A stretch of 64,000 nt of DNA from DASQYE01 sp036389675 (lineage in GTDB: Bacteria; Acidobacteriota; Blastocatellia; Pyrinomonadales; Pyrinomonadaceae), in assembly GCA_036389675.1 (NCBI GenBank), contig DASVWI010000019.1, positions 410,015-474,014 on the forward strand, given 5' to 3'. Below are positions 15,748 to 24,020 of the stretch, in pieces (position 1 is the first letter of the stretch; the number at the start of each line of letters is the position of its first letter). The notes beneath the pieces were generated by a model. That model saw only the letters and a program-made list of their open reading frames with translations. It searched no databases and had not been told where the DNA came from. The translations under genes were made by a program, and so were the position numbers.

Positions 15748-17019
15748 ATGTCGGAACAGGGTAATGGCGTGAACGATGATGATCGGATTGACCGCGACGA
15801 CGAGGGCGGCGGTTCAGGAGGCGAAGGCTCTGGAACAGGCGCGGGCGGCGCTGGCGAAACAGATCGCCATGGCGGGCAGGCCATAGGACGCGCGACCGGA
15901 ATGGGCGCGAACATGTCTGAGTCAGGCGGTACGGGCGGCGGCGCGTCTGCGGGCGGCGAAGGTACAAGCGGCGCAGGCGGTGGCGGCGGCGCTGGTAGTA
16001 GCGGCGGCACGCGCGGCGGAAGCAGCAGCGGTGGTGGAACGCGCGGCGGCAGTGGCGGAGGAGGAACAGGTAGCGGCAGTGGCAGCAGTGGAACACGCGG
16101 CGGCAGTGGTAGCGGCGGTGGTGCTGCTTCGGGCGGCTCGAAGAAGGGTGGCACGCGCGGCGGCTCAGGCGGCGGCGCTGGTGGAAGCAAAGGCGGCGGC
16201 GGTGCGAGCGGCGCGACTGGTGGCAGCGGTGGCGGCGGTGGAACACGCGGCGGCAGTGGTGGCGGCGGCGGCGGCCAGAGTGGTACTGCCTCACGCGGCG
16301 GCACGAAGGGTGCTGACGCGGGCGCTCGCAAGGGCGGCACAAAGACCGGCGGTAATGCCGGAGGCGGAAGCGGCAGCACGGGCGGCGGCGGCCAGAAAAG
16401 AGCATCGAAAGCCGGAGCCAAAGGCAGCGCTAAAGGCGGGGCCGGTAAAGGTGGAAGCAGTGGCGGCGCTGGCGGTCGCGGTCAAGCGACTCGTCCCGTG
16501 AGCGGCGGCAGCGGCGGTGGTGGTAGTCGCAGTGGCTCAAAGAGCGGCGCTGGTAGTAGTGGCGGCGGCACACGCGGCGGCAGCGGCGGCGGAAGCAGTA
16601 GTAGTGGTGGCGGCAGCGGCACGCGCGGCGGAAGCGGCGGCGGCGGAACACGAGCTGGCAGTGGCGGCGGCGGTGCTGCCGGCGGCACGAAGAAGGGCGG
16701 CGCTGGCGGAAGCAAAGGAGCTGGCGGCGGTACACGCGGCGGCCAGGGCGGTGGCGGCTCGAAGAAGGGAGCTGGCGGAGCTGGCGGCGGTGCTGGTGGC
16801 GGCGGCGCTAAAGGCGGAACCCGTAAGGTCGGCGCTCAGAAGAGAGGCGGCGGCGCTGGCAGTGGCGGCGGCACTCGCGGTGGAAGCGGCGGCGGTGGCG
16901 CACGCGGCGGAAGCAGTAGTAGTGGTGGCGGCAGCGGCGCGCGTGGCGGAAGCAGCGGTGGCGATGGCGGCGCACGCGGCGGCTCCAAAAAAGGTGGCGG
17001 TAAAAAGGGGGGAGGCTAG
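15748..17019 (+). CDS. Extremely Gly-rich repetitive protein, probable 3' frameshift
   Basis: Translated straight, this is a 423-residue protein. After an acidic head (MSEQGNGVNDDDRIDRDDEG) it is almost entirely Gly, Ser, Ala, Thr, Arg and Lys, with many imperfect copies of GTRGGSGGGG and islands of KKGG. It should be disordered and basic. The ATG at 15748 has AAAGGAGA upstream; longer starts lack one. The TAG at 17017-17019 appears premature: in the -1 frame the sequence continues for about 40 sensible codons (GGSEKGVTTRVAEAIGRGAA, ending KRRSS) to TAA at 17133-17135, just before a terminator. The slippery heptamer A-AAG-GGG sits at the switch point. Long open frames on the opposite strand are composition artefacts. 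Confidence 0.75.
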   Translation: MSEQGNGVNDDDRIDRDDEGGGSGGEGSGTGAGGAGETDRHGGQAIGRATGMGANMSESGGTGGGASAGGEGTSGAGGGGGAGSSGGTRGGSSSGGGTRGGSGGGGTGSGSGSSGTRGGSGSGGGAASGGSKKGGTRGGSGGGAGGSKGGGGASGATGGSGGGGGTRGGSGGGGGGQSGTASRGGTKGADAGARKGGTKTGGNAGGGSGSTGGGGQKRASKAGAKGSAKGGAGKGGSSGGAGGRGQATRPVSGGSGGGGSRSGSKSGAGSSGGGTRGGSGGGSSSSGGGSGTRGGSGGGGTRAGSGGGGAAGGTKKGGAGGSKGAGGGTRGGQGGGGSKKGAGGAGGGAGGGGAKGGTRKVGAQKRGGGAGSGGGTRGGSGGGGARGGSSSSGGGSGARGGSSGGDGGARGGSKKGGGKKGGG

Positions 17020-17135
17020 GCGGCTCTGAGAAGGGAGTGACGACCAGAGTGGCAGAGGCCATAGGTAGAGGAGCGGCGGTTGTGACCAGTGCCCTCGGCT
17101 CACTGACGGGGGGACGGAAACGCCGTTCCAGCTAA
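17004..17135 (+). other. Candidate -1 frameshift site and downstream extension
   Basis: The run TAAAAAGGGGGG (17001-17012) contains the heptamer A-AAG-GGG (17004-17010) in phase with the zero frame, and TAG follows two codons later. Slipping back one base gives an open extension to TAA at 17133-17135, containing TRVAEAIGRG, VVTSALGSL and GRKRRSS. Three explanations fit: programmed or phase-variable slippage, a true mutation, or a homopolymer error in the assembly. Confidence 0.6.
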
Positions 17136-17158
17136 GACCACACCACAGCAGATAAACC

Positions 17159-17202
17159 AGAGGTCGCTTCTTACGGAACAAGGGGGAGGCGACCTCTTTG
17201 CT
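17159..17202 (+). terminator. Rho-independent terminator
   Basis: AGAGGTCGC pairs with GCGACCTCT across a loop of about 21 bases, followed by TTGCTT. It lies just after the -1 frame TAA at 17135, which supports that position as the real end of the Gly-rich gene. Confidence 0.6.
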
Positions 17203-17282
17203 TAATGACCTCATCACACAGGAGCGGGCGAGCGCGCCAGAGAGTCGCCGTCTTCAAAAACCCTCAGACCGAAGGAAAAACT

Positions 17283-18287
17283 TTGGACGTTAAAGGACGC
17301 ATCGCGGTCGAGCGTATCGAGAGCAACAGGCTTCGCGGAAACCCGCTCGGCGACCCATCGACGCGCGAGCTTTTCGTCTATCTTCCGCCCGGCTACGACC
17401 GCCACCCGGCGCGCCGCTTCGCAAGTGTCTACTGCCTGACGGGCTTCACAGGGCGCGGGCAGATGTTGCTCAACTCTCAAGCCTTCACGCCGAATCTGGC
17501 CGAGCGCATGGACAATCTGATTGCGAGCGGCACAATCAATGAGATGATCGTCGTAATGCCGGATTGCTTCACGCGTCTGGGCGGCTCGCAGTACATCAAT
17601 TCGACGGCGACGGGGCGCTACGAGGATTACCTGATAGAAGAGATCGTGCCGTTTGTGGACGCGCGTTTTCGCACGCACGCCCGTCGAGAGGCCCGCGCCG
17701 TGATGGGCAAATCCTCCGGCGGCTACGGCGCGCTCGTGCACGCCATGCGCCACGCCGACACTTTCGCGGCGGCGGCCTCTCACAGCGGCGACTGCTATTT
17801 CGAGTATTGCTATCTGCCGGACTTTCCAAAGACTGTGCGCGCCATCAAAGGCGATCCCACAGGCTTTCTGGAAAAGTTCTGGCGCGAAGAGCGCAAAGGC
17901 AAAGACGACATTACGGCGCTCAATATCCTTGCGATGAGCGCCTGCTACTCGCCCGACCCTGAAGCCCCGTTGGGCTTTCAGCTGCCCTTCGATCTGAAGA
18001 CGGGCAAAATCCGCCCGCCCGTCTGGGCGCGTTGGCTTGAGCAAGACCCCGTTCGCATGGCCGCGCGTTACCATGACGAGTTAAAGAGCCTCAAGCTACT
18101 GTATCTGGACGCCGGGACGCGCGATGAGTTCTGGCTTGACCTCGGCGCACGCTCCCTCGCGGCGCGGCTCGAAGAGATGCACATCAGGTTCGTCCATGAA
18201 GAGTTCGACGACGGGCATTTCAACATCAGCTATCGCTACGACCGCTCGCTCGCGCACATCTCTAAGGCAGTGACGAGCGACGAGTAG
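17283..18287 (+). CDS. Alpha/beta-hydrolase esterase (enterochelin esterase / esterase D-like)
   Basis: A 334-residue esterase with the nucleophile elbow MGKSSGGYGA, an Asp in LDAGTRDEF and the catalytic His in DDGHFNISYRYD. The N-terminal LRGNPLGDPSTRELFVYLPP is typical of the putative-esterase family that includes enterochelin esterase, esterase D and mycolyltransferase-like proteins. The TTG start at 17283 is preceded by GAAGGAA; an ATG at 17205 would add a basic, non-conserved leader. The natural ester is unknown. The last codons (VTSDE, stop) fall inside a GTGACGA repeat element, so the C-terminus may have been reset by the repeat. Confidence 0.82.
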   Translation: MDVKGRIAVERIESNRLRGNPLGDPSTRELFVYLPPGYDRHPARRFASVYCLTGFTGRGQMLLNSQAFTPNLAERMDNLIASGTINEMIVVMPDCFTRLGGSQYINSTATGRYEDYLIEEIVPFVDARFRTHARREARAVMGKSSGGYGALVHAMRHADTFAAAASHSGDCYFEYCYLPDFPKTVRAIKGDPTGFLEKFWREERKGKDDITALNILAMSACYSPDPEAPLGFQLPFDLKTGKIRPPVWARWLEQDPVRMAARYHDELKSLKLLYLDAGTRDEFWLDLGARSLAARLEEMHIRFVHEEFDDGHFNISYRYDRSLAHISKAVTSDE

Positions 18288-18354
18288 CAAGTGACGAGTT
18301 AAAGACAGCATCGCTCTCGTCACTGACCCTGCTTTTGGTTCTGCTCGTCACTGT
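18270..18354. repeat. Heptamer hairpin element, GTGACGA family, copy 1
   Basis: The left arm (18270-18300) reads GTGACGA, GCGACGA, GTAGCAA, GTGACGA. The right arm (about 18314-18354) is the inverse, with CTCGTCACTG at both ends 28 bases apart (four 7-mers). It overlaps the esterase stop codon and ends five bases before the GntR start. Related copies lie at 41308 and 48355. Confidence 0.75.
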
Positions 18355-18358
18355 TCTT

Positions 18359-19291
18359 ATGCGGTTGTGGCTCGCGAAAAAAAGTGAAGTCCCGTTGCGC
18401 GAACAGCTCGCGACGCAGATCGTGCTGGGCATTACGAGCGGCGATCTGGCGTCGGGCGAGCGTTTGCCGAGCACGAGGGAGCTGGCGCGGCGTTTCTCTA
18501 TCCACTCGAACACGGTGAGCGCCGCTTACAGGGAGCTGGCGCGGCGCGGCTGGGTAGAGTTTCGCAAGGGGAGTGGCGTCTACGTACGCAGGCTGGCCGA
18601 TCAGATGCCTTTTGAAGGCGACGGCCTTGAGCTCGATCAATTGATCCAGACCTTTCTTCAGCTCGCGCGCGACCGTGGCTTCTCGCTCGACGAGATTCGA
18701 GGCCGCGTCAAGCACTGGCTCGGTCTTCAGCCGCCGGATCACTTTCTGGTCATAGAGCCGGACGAGGAGCTGCGCCGCATCCTCGTCGAAGAGATCAGGG
18801 AGGCAACCATGTTTCCTGTTAAGGGGGCGAGCCCGGAAGAATGCGCCGACGCACGCACGCTCCTGGGCGCTGCGCCCGTCGCACTCTACGGTCAGGCTGA
18901 GCGCGTGCGCGAGGTGCTGCCGGCGGGCTCAGCCTGTTTGTTTCTTCATTCGCGCTCGGTGCCGGAATCCCTCGAAGGGCAGGAGCGCCCGCGCGGAGAT
19001 GCCCTGATCGCCGTCGTCTCGCACTGGCCGGATTTCCTGCGCTGGTCGCGCACGATGCTGCTCGCCGCGGAGCTTGACCCGGACACGCTCAGCTTCCGCG
19101 ATGCGCGCGAGCCGGGCTGGCAGAAGGGGCTGAGGTCGAGCGCGTTCGTCGTCGCCGATGCCTTGACGGCGAGCCTGCTACCGGCGGATATTCGCACGCG
19201 CATTTTCCGCATGCTCGCCGACTCCTCGCTCACGGAGCTGCGCGAATACGTCAAGCGCTTTTTGAGCAACGGCGCGGATACACGCGTGTGA
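18359..19291 (+). CDS. GntR-family transcriptional regulator
   Basis: A 310-residue regulator. Residues 10-75 form the GntR winged helix-turn-helix (LREQLATQIVLGITSGDLAS, LPSTRELARRFSIHSNTVSA, GVYVRRL). The C-terminal part (about 85-300) is not a standard FadR, HutC or aminotransferase domain; it contains FLVIEPDEELRRILVEEIRE and ALIAVVSHWPDFLRWSRTML, and looks like a Rossmann-type ligand-binding region. ATG 18359 is preferred because the sequence before it belongs to the repeat arm. glpD follows in the same direction, but no operator could be defined. Confidence 0.82.
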   Translation: MRLWLAKKSEVPLREQLATQIVLGITSGDLASGERLPSTRELARRFSIHSNTVSAAYRELARRGWVEFRKGSGVYVRRLADQMPFEGDGLELDQLIQTFLQLARDRGFSLDEIRGRVKHWLGLQPPDHFLVIEPDEELRRILVEEIREATMFPVKGASPEECADARTLLGAAPVALYGQAERVREVLPAGSACLFLHSRSVPESLEGQERPRGDALIAVVSHWPDFLRWSRTMLLAAELDPDTLSFRDAREPGWQKGLRSSAFVVADALTASLLPADIRTRIFRMLADSSLTELREYVKRFLSNGADTRV

Positions 19292-19350
19292 CAGTTTCAG
19301 AAGTAACACATCGGTCGTGGAAGCTTTTCACGGGCCGACCTTATGCTCCG

Positions 19351-19444
19351 AAGGCAGGACGGAAGGGTGAAGGATGAAGGATGAAGTAAAAGCATTCAAG
19401 GCGGGGAAGCATGCTTCTCATCCCTACACCTTCCGCGTGCCTCC
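19351..19444. repeat. Heptamer hairpin element, GGATGAA family, copy C
   Basis: Left arm 19351-19386 (GAAGGGTGAAGGATGAAGG, then ATGAAG) is followed by the core GTAAAAGCATT. The right arm to about 19444 is degenerate (CTCATCCC, CACCTTCCG). It overlaps the 5' end of glpD and appears to supply its ribosome binding site, start codon and first nine codons. Confidence 0.75.
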
Positions 19445-21008
19445 CCGCTCACCCTGCTTTGATCGCGAGGCGGCGCTGGCCGAGCTTGAGCGAGAGCGCT
19501 TCGACCTGCTCATCGTCGGCGGGGGAATCACCGGCGCGGGCCTCGCGCATCGTGCGGCCCGCGCCTCGCTTCGCGTCGCGCTCGTCGAGCAGAATGATTT
19601 TGCCAGCGGCACGAGCAGCCGCTCGTCGCGCCTGATTCACGGCGGCCTGCGTTATCTAAAGCACGGGCACGTGCGGCTGGTTCACCGCTCTTTGCGCGAG
19701 CAGCAGCGTCTGGCTGCCGCTGCGCCCCATCTCGTCCGCCCGCTCTCGCTCCTGCTTCCGCTGTATCGTCAATCTACGGTGCAGCAGTGGGCACAGCGCG
19801 GCGGCCTTGCGCTCTATCGTGTGCTTCAACCGGCGGACTCGGCCCTTTTCCACGAGCGTCTCAATGCGGGCTCGATGCTCAACGAAGAACCGTTGCTGCC
19901 GGTCGCGGGGTTGCAGTCCGGATTCCTCTGCCGAGAGTATCTGACGCATGACGCGAGGTTGGTCTGGGAGACTGTGCTCGGGGCTACCGTTTCGGGCGCG
20001 TGCGCGCTCAATCACGTGCGCCTGCTTGAATTCATGATCTCGCGTGGCCGCGTCGTGGGCGGCGTGCTCTGTGACGAATTGACGGGCCGAATCCTTGAGG
20101 TTCATGCGCGTGTACTGGTCAACACGACCGGCCCGTGGTCAGACCGGCTGACGAGCGCCGTGCAGACAAAGAGCCGACGGCTGCGCCTGACCAAGGGGGT
20201 GCATATTATACTGCCGCGCCGCAGGCTTCCGCTCTCGGCTGCGGTCATCTTTTTCTCGCCCGCGGACAAACGCCCGCTGGTCGCCATCCCGACGGAGAAT
20301 CTGGTCATCGTTGGCCCAACGGAGACGGAGTACGAGGGCGACCCCGCGAGCGTTCGCCCCGAGCGAGAGGATGTCGAGTATCTGCTCGAAGCGTTGACGA
20401 GCTTTTTCCCTGACTTTAACGTGACGTGCGAGGATGTGGTGGCGCGCGCCGGGCTGCGTCCCCTCTACGATCAAAGCCATAAGCCAGCCGGAGAGGTCAG
20501 CCGCGCCTATCACATCGAGTGGCAACGCGACGGCCTCCTCTGCGTGCTCGGCGGCAAGCTCACGCTCCATCGACAGGCGGCTGAGCAAGCGCTCAACGTA
20601 CTGGCGCACAGGCTCGGGTCCGGGCCATCTCAACCTGAGTCGTCCGTGGCACAGAAGCTTCCGGGCGCTCTGTGGACTTGCCCGCCCGAGCATGTCTCGG
20701 CAAAGCTTCGCGAGACGGGACTCTGTGAAGATACAATCGCGCACCTGCTCGCCACCTACGGAAGCCGCGCGCTGATGTTCGTAGACCTGTTGACCGAAGA
20801 GCCTTTCGGGCGAGAGAGGATCGCCGCGCCGCTCCCCTTTATCAGGGCCGAGGCGGCCTTCTCAATGCGTTATGAGATGGCCGCCTGCGCGGAGGACTTC
20901 GCCGAGCGGCGCACGGATCTGGCCCTGCGCGCGCGCGTCGAAGGTATCAGCCTGGGGCTCGACGACGTATGGCGCGCGGCGCGCGAAAGACCCGTCGCTT
21001 ATGTCTGA
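19374..21008 (+). CDS. glpD: Glycerol-3-phosphate dehydrogenase (FAD)
   Basis: A 544-residue flavoenzyme of the GlpD family. The FAD-binding GxGxxG-type loop is LLIVGGGITGAGLA (about residues 42-55), followed by DFASGTSSRSSRLIHGGLRY, the diagnostic GlpD signature. A C-terminal DAO_C-like domain ends with ARVEGISLGLDDVW. It oxidises sn-glycerol 3-phosphate to dihydroxyacetone phosphate and feeds electrons to quinones at the membrane. The first nine residues, MKDEVKAFK, are encoded by repeat copy C; the conserved protein begins near FDREAALAEL, so the N-terminus is repeat-derived or the true start is a later non-ATG codon. The next gene begins six bases after the stop. Confidence 0.9.
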   Translation: MKDEVKAFKAGKHASHPYTFRVPPRSPCFDREAALAELERERFDLLIVGGGITGAGLAHRAARASLRVALVEQNDFASGTSSRSSRLIHGGLRYLKHGHVRLVHRSLREQQRLAAAAPHLVRPLSLLLPLYRQSTVQQWAQRGGLALYRVLQPADSALFHERLNAGSMLNEEPLLPVAGLQSGFLCREYLTHDARLVWETVLGATVSGACALNHVRLLEFMISRGRVVGGVLCDELTGRILEVHARVLVNTTGPWSDRLTSAVQTKSRRLRLTKGVHIILPRRRLPLSAAVIFFSPADKRPLVAIPTENLVIVGPTETEYEGDPASVRPEREDVEYLLEALTSFFPDFNVTCEDVVARAGLRPLYDQSHKPAGEVSRAYHIEWQRDGLLCVLGGKLTLHRQAAEQALNVLAHRLGSGPSQPESSVAQKLPGALWTCPPEHVSAKLRETGLCEDTIAHLLATYGSRALMFVDLLTEEPFGRERIAAPLPFIRAEAAFSMRYEMAACAEDFAERRTDLALRARVEGISLGLDDVWRAARERPVAYV

Positions 21009-21013
21009 GCGGC

Positions 21014-22057
21014 ATGGGTTTGGGAGAGACCTGTAACGTGAATCAAGAGACGCTTCACTTCGAGGCCGCGATCAACCCTTACGGGTGCTCGCCACAGGTC
21101 GTGGAAGCTTTGGCAGCCTTCGCGCGCACCAAAGAGTTTCGCTCCTACGGCGAGCCGACCGCGCTTCATCTGCGCGAAGAACTGGCGGCCCTTCACGGCC
21201 TCCTGCCCGACAACTTCGTCGTCTATAACGGAGCGGGCGAGGCGCTCGCCTGGCTCTTCGTCTTTAACCTGCTGATGCGACGCGGGCGATTGCTTGTGCC
21301 CTATCCCTCCTACGAGCGTTTCGTCGAAGCGGGGAAGCGCTGCGCCTCCGAGGTCATCGAAGTCCCGCTTGACGAGAGCGATTTCGCGCTGCGTGTCGAG
21401 GCGTTGATTGAGGAGGGAACGCGACGGCGCGCGAGCCTTGGCCTGATCAGTAGCCCTAACAATCCGACCGGCAACAGCCTGCTTGACGAGGCGTCGCTCG
21501 CGCGCCTGCTGGACGAGATGCCTGAATGCCTCTGGATTGTTGACGAAGCGTATGCCGATTACACCGGGCGGAGTTTCGCGCCGTGGGTGCGCGAGCGGCC
21601 AAACCTCGTCGTGCTGCGAACGTTCTCGAAGGCTTACGGGCTGGCCGGACTACGCATCGGGTGCGCTGTCGCTCACACGAGCGTGGCCGACGAGCTATCC
21701 GGCTCTCGCCTGCCCTGGTCTGTCAACTCCATGTCGCTCGTCGCGGCGCTGGCCGCGCTGCGCGACCAGCACTATTTGAAAGAGACAGTGGCGCGCATCC
21801 AAACGGATTGCGCCGAGCTCAACTCCGCGCTCAAACAAGTGCCGCACACGCGGGTTTACCCGAGCGATGCCAACTTCTTTTTAGTCCGTCTTGACGGTAT
21901 CGATGCCGCGCGCTTGAAGGCGCATCTGGCCGCGCGCGGCATGCACGTGCGTAGTCGTCCGGACATGCCCTCACACATACGCATCACTTCGCTGAGGCCG
22001 GAAGATAATCGACGCCTGCTCGCTGCTCTGACAGATTATGTAGAGCGCGAAGGATGA
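21014..22057 (+). CDS. PLP-dependent aminotransferase, histidinol-phosphate aminotransferase-like
   Basis: A fold-type I aminotransferase of about 347 residues related to HisC and CobD. Readable elements are LISSPNNPTGN, VDEAYADY and the PLP-lysine segment TFSKAYGLAGLRIG, plus a late Arg in SHIRITSLR. It lies six bases after glpD, so the two are probably co-transcribed. No his or cob genes are nearby, so the substrate is open. The ATG at 21014 keeps it close to glpD; a GTG at 21038 has a better-spaced GGGAGAG and would remove eight residues. Confidence 0.83.
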   Translation: MGLGETCNVNQETLHFEAAINPYGCSPQVVEALAAFARTKEFRSYGEPTALHLREELAALHGLLPDNFVVYNGAGEALAWLFVFNLLMRRGRLLVPYPSYERFVEAGKRCASEVIEVPLDESDFALRVEALIEEGTRRRASLGLISSPNNPTGNSLLDEASLARLLDEMPECLWIVDEAYADYTGRSFAPWVRERPNLVVLRTFSKAYGLAGLRIGCAVAHTSVADELSGSRLPWSVNSMSLVAALAALRDQHYLKETVARIQTDCAELNSALKQVPHTRVYPSDANFFLVRLDGIDAARLKAHLAARGMHVRSRPDMPSHIRITSLRPEDNRRLLAALTDYVEREG

Positions 22058-22218
22058 GAAGAGGCCGCCACCCCCTTTATGCCGAACGACGAGTAACACT
22101 TCATTGACCGCCAGAGGGTTGAAGTACGCCGCCGAACAGGTTTTATTCACAATTCAGCGGCAGCGTGTTCGGGCGTCCTGCAATTTTGCGCGGCTAATAC
22201 CAGATGCAGTAAAAAGAT

Positions 22219-22294
22219 AGGTCAGTACCGCCTGCGGTAGCGGGCGGGTACTCAACGTCGAACACCCGCCCGCTACCGCAGGCGGTACTGACCT
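22219..22294. repeat. Perfect 31-bp inverted repeat
   Basis: Arms at 22219-22249 and 22264-22294 are exact reverse complements (start AGGTCAGTACCGCC, end GCGGGCGGGT) around a 14-base loop. It occupies the middle of the 332-base gap between the convergent aminotransferase and Crp/Fnr genes. There is no heptamer period, so it is a different class from the tandem 7-mer elements. It may terminate both transcripts. The rest of the gap (22058-22389) shows no gene. Confidence 0.9.
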
Positions 22295-22389
22295 GTATGG
22301 CGTTGAGCTCTCTTTCTATTGCAGCCTAGTATAAGGATGCTCCGACGATTTCGTAGCGTCTGTATGGAGAGCTTGCCCGTGTCATGTTG

Positions 22390-23100
22390 CTAGGGCAGAA
22401 AGTCGTCGAATTTTTTTTCAACCTTCGGATAGCACTCGCAGGTGAACTCTTCGAGCCCCTTCCGGTTAAGAATGGCGAACCGACCACGTTGATAGCGAAT
22501 CAAGTTCATCGCCTGAAGCCTTTCCGCTATCTCGCTGACGCTGGCGCGGCGCACGCCGAGCATGTTCGCCATAAACTCCTGCGTCAACTCGAACTCGTCT
22601 GTGCCGACGCGGTCGTGGAACATGAGCAGCCAGCGAGCGAGCCGGCCCTCGACCTGATGGCGGGCGTTGCAAACCACGGCCTGAGATATTTGTGTTATCA
22701 GCGCGTGGGTGTAACGAAGGAGCGCGTTTTGAAACTGCCCGCCTCTGCTGAACTCTTTCTGAAGTATATCGGCCTGTAGCCTGAGGCTCATGCCCGGAGC
22801 CTGCACGGTGGCTACCTTCGTCTCGCTTCCACCAAGGAGCGCCGAGATGCCGACGAAGCCCTCCGGGCCGATGAGCCCGACCTCCATCCCTGTGCCGTCT
22901 TCCAGATCGGTGAGTAGAGAAACGACCGATGTGGTCAGGAAATGAACATGATTAACCTGCTCATCCGGCATGAAAAGGGTCTGGCTGAGGGTGAGCGAAA
23001 CGGGTTGCAGGTGCGGCGCAAGTCTCTCGTACTCCTCACGAGGCAAGGCGGCGAGCAAACGGTTTTCGCTTAAAGGCTGAGTCCTGTCTTCCATGACCAT
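22390..23100 (-). CDS. Crp/Fnr-family transcriptional regulator
   Basis: A 236-residue regulator. The cyclic-nucleotide-binding-like jelly roll (about 15-130) contains NHVHFLTTSVVSLLTDLEDG and GPEGFVGISALLGG. A winged helix lies near 160-215 (LTQEFMANMLGVRRASVSEI). Cys residues needed for an Fnr cluster are absent from the N-terminus, so it is probably not an oxygen-sensing FNR. It lies six bases downstream of a paralogue in the same direction. ATG 23100 is preferred over upstream in-frame codons that overlap the paralogue; ATG 23094 is also possible. The effector is unknown. Confidence 0.85.
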   Translation of the reverse strand: MVMEDRTQPLSENRLLAALPREEYERLAPHLQPVSLTLSQTLFMPDEQVNHVHFLTTSVVSLLTDLEDGTGMEVGLIGPEGFVGISALLGGSETKVATVQAPGMSLRLQADILQKEFSRGGQFQNALLRYTHALITQISQAVVCNARHQVEGRLARWLLMFHDRVGTDEFELTQEFMANMLGVRRASVSEIAERLQAMNLIRYQRGRFAILNRKGLEEFTCECYPKVEKKFDDFLP

Positions 23101-23105
23101 ATCAA

Positions 23106-23963
23106 TTAGGGTAGTGCCGCCGTGAGATTCTGCTGGCCGAGTGTGCGATAGCATTCACAGGCTGCCATCTCCAATCCCTCTCTATTTATAATGCGAATCT
23201 GGCCGCGACTACTCTTAATAATCTGTCCGTCTCGAAGCGAGTTGGCCGCACTCGTGATGCCTGCGCGGCGCGTGCCCAGATGGTGAGCGATCTGTTCATG
23301 CGTGAGCAGCAACTGATCGTCCCCGACGCGATCATGAAGCATCAGCAGCCAGCTGCATAAACGTTCGATCACCGTATGACGGCCATTGCAGACGGCCCGT
23401 TGAGAGAGCTGTAAGATGCGAATGCCGGCGTGAGCGAGGAGCAGGCGCTGCATGGCTTTGCTGCGTGCAAACTCCTGCCTGAGAACCTCCACGCTCATTC
23501 TCAGTGCTGTTCCGGGGATGATGGCCTGTGTCAGGCAGGGCAGCGCAGGCGCGTCGAAGATGGCTGACAGTCCCGTCAATCCTTCTCTGCCAATCAGGGC
23601 AGCTTCGGCGGTGCTGCCGTCCTCCCAAATGTAGAGGTGAGAGATCACGGCGCTCTCCGGGAAATAAACCTCATGGACAGCCTGCCCGAAATCGTAGAGG
23701 TCTTCATTGATAGAGAGGGAGACGGGTTCGAGAAAGGGAAGCAGTCGCGCGAAATCCTCTCCGGGCAGCGCCGTCAGCAGCTTGTTGGTGAGGAGGCCGC
23801 TGAACGGGACGGGCCTGATATCTTTATGCGTGCGGCTCGTGCCCGTTGTCCCTTCCGCGAGCGGACGAGCGCCGGCAGCCGTATCTGCGCTGCGGTATCT
23901 AAGGAGCGCATCTTTCTGCGTCAGGTTACCTTTACTCTCGGGGCTATTCATCATCATCATCAC
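23106..23963 (-). CDS. Crp/Fnr-family transcriptional regulator with extended N-terminus
   Basis: A 285-residue paralogue of the downstream regulator. About 55 extra N-terminal residues precede the effector domain (about 60-190; GREGLTGLSAIFDAP, ERLCSWLLMLHDRVG). The helix-turn-helix is LTHEQIAHHLGTRRAGITSA. The start is unusual: GTG followed by four consecutive ATG codons, with GGAGG four to eleven bases upstream, so up to five starts are possible. No FNR-type Cys cluster is present. The tandem arrangement suggests duplication and divergence. Confidence 0.83.
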   Translation of the reverse strand: MMMMMNSPESKGNLTQKDALLRYRSADTAAGARPLAEGTTGTSRTHKDIRPVPFSGLLTNKLLTALPGEDFARLLPFLEPVSLSINEDLYDFGQAVHEVYFPESAVISHLYIWEDGSTAEAALIGREGLTGLSAIFDAPALPCLTQAIIPGTALRMSVEVLRQEFARSKAMQRLLLAHAGIRILQLSQRAVCNGRHTVIERLCSWLLMLHDRVGDDQLLLTHEQIAHHLGTRRAGITSAANSLRDGQIIKSSRGQIRIINREGLEMAACECYRTLGQQNLTAALP

Positions 23964-24020
23964 CGCCTCCGTTTTAGAGATCCGAATCCAGTCAAGTCCG
24001 GCAGTTCAAAAGATGCCGGG

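Noticed and set aside
15689..16421. Long open frames on the minus strand opposite the Gly-rich gene (also 16537-17217)
   Set aside because: They consist of Pro/Arg/Ala runs dictated by GGC/GGT codons on the other strand and have no ribosome binding site or family features.
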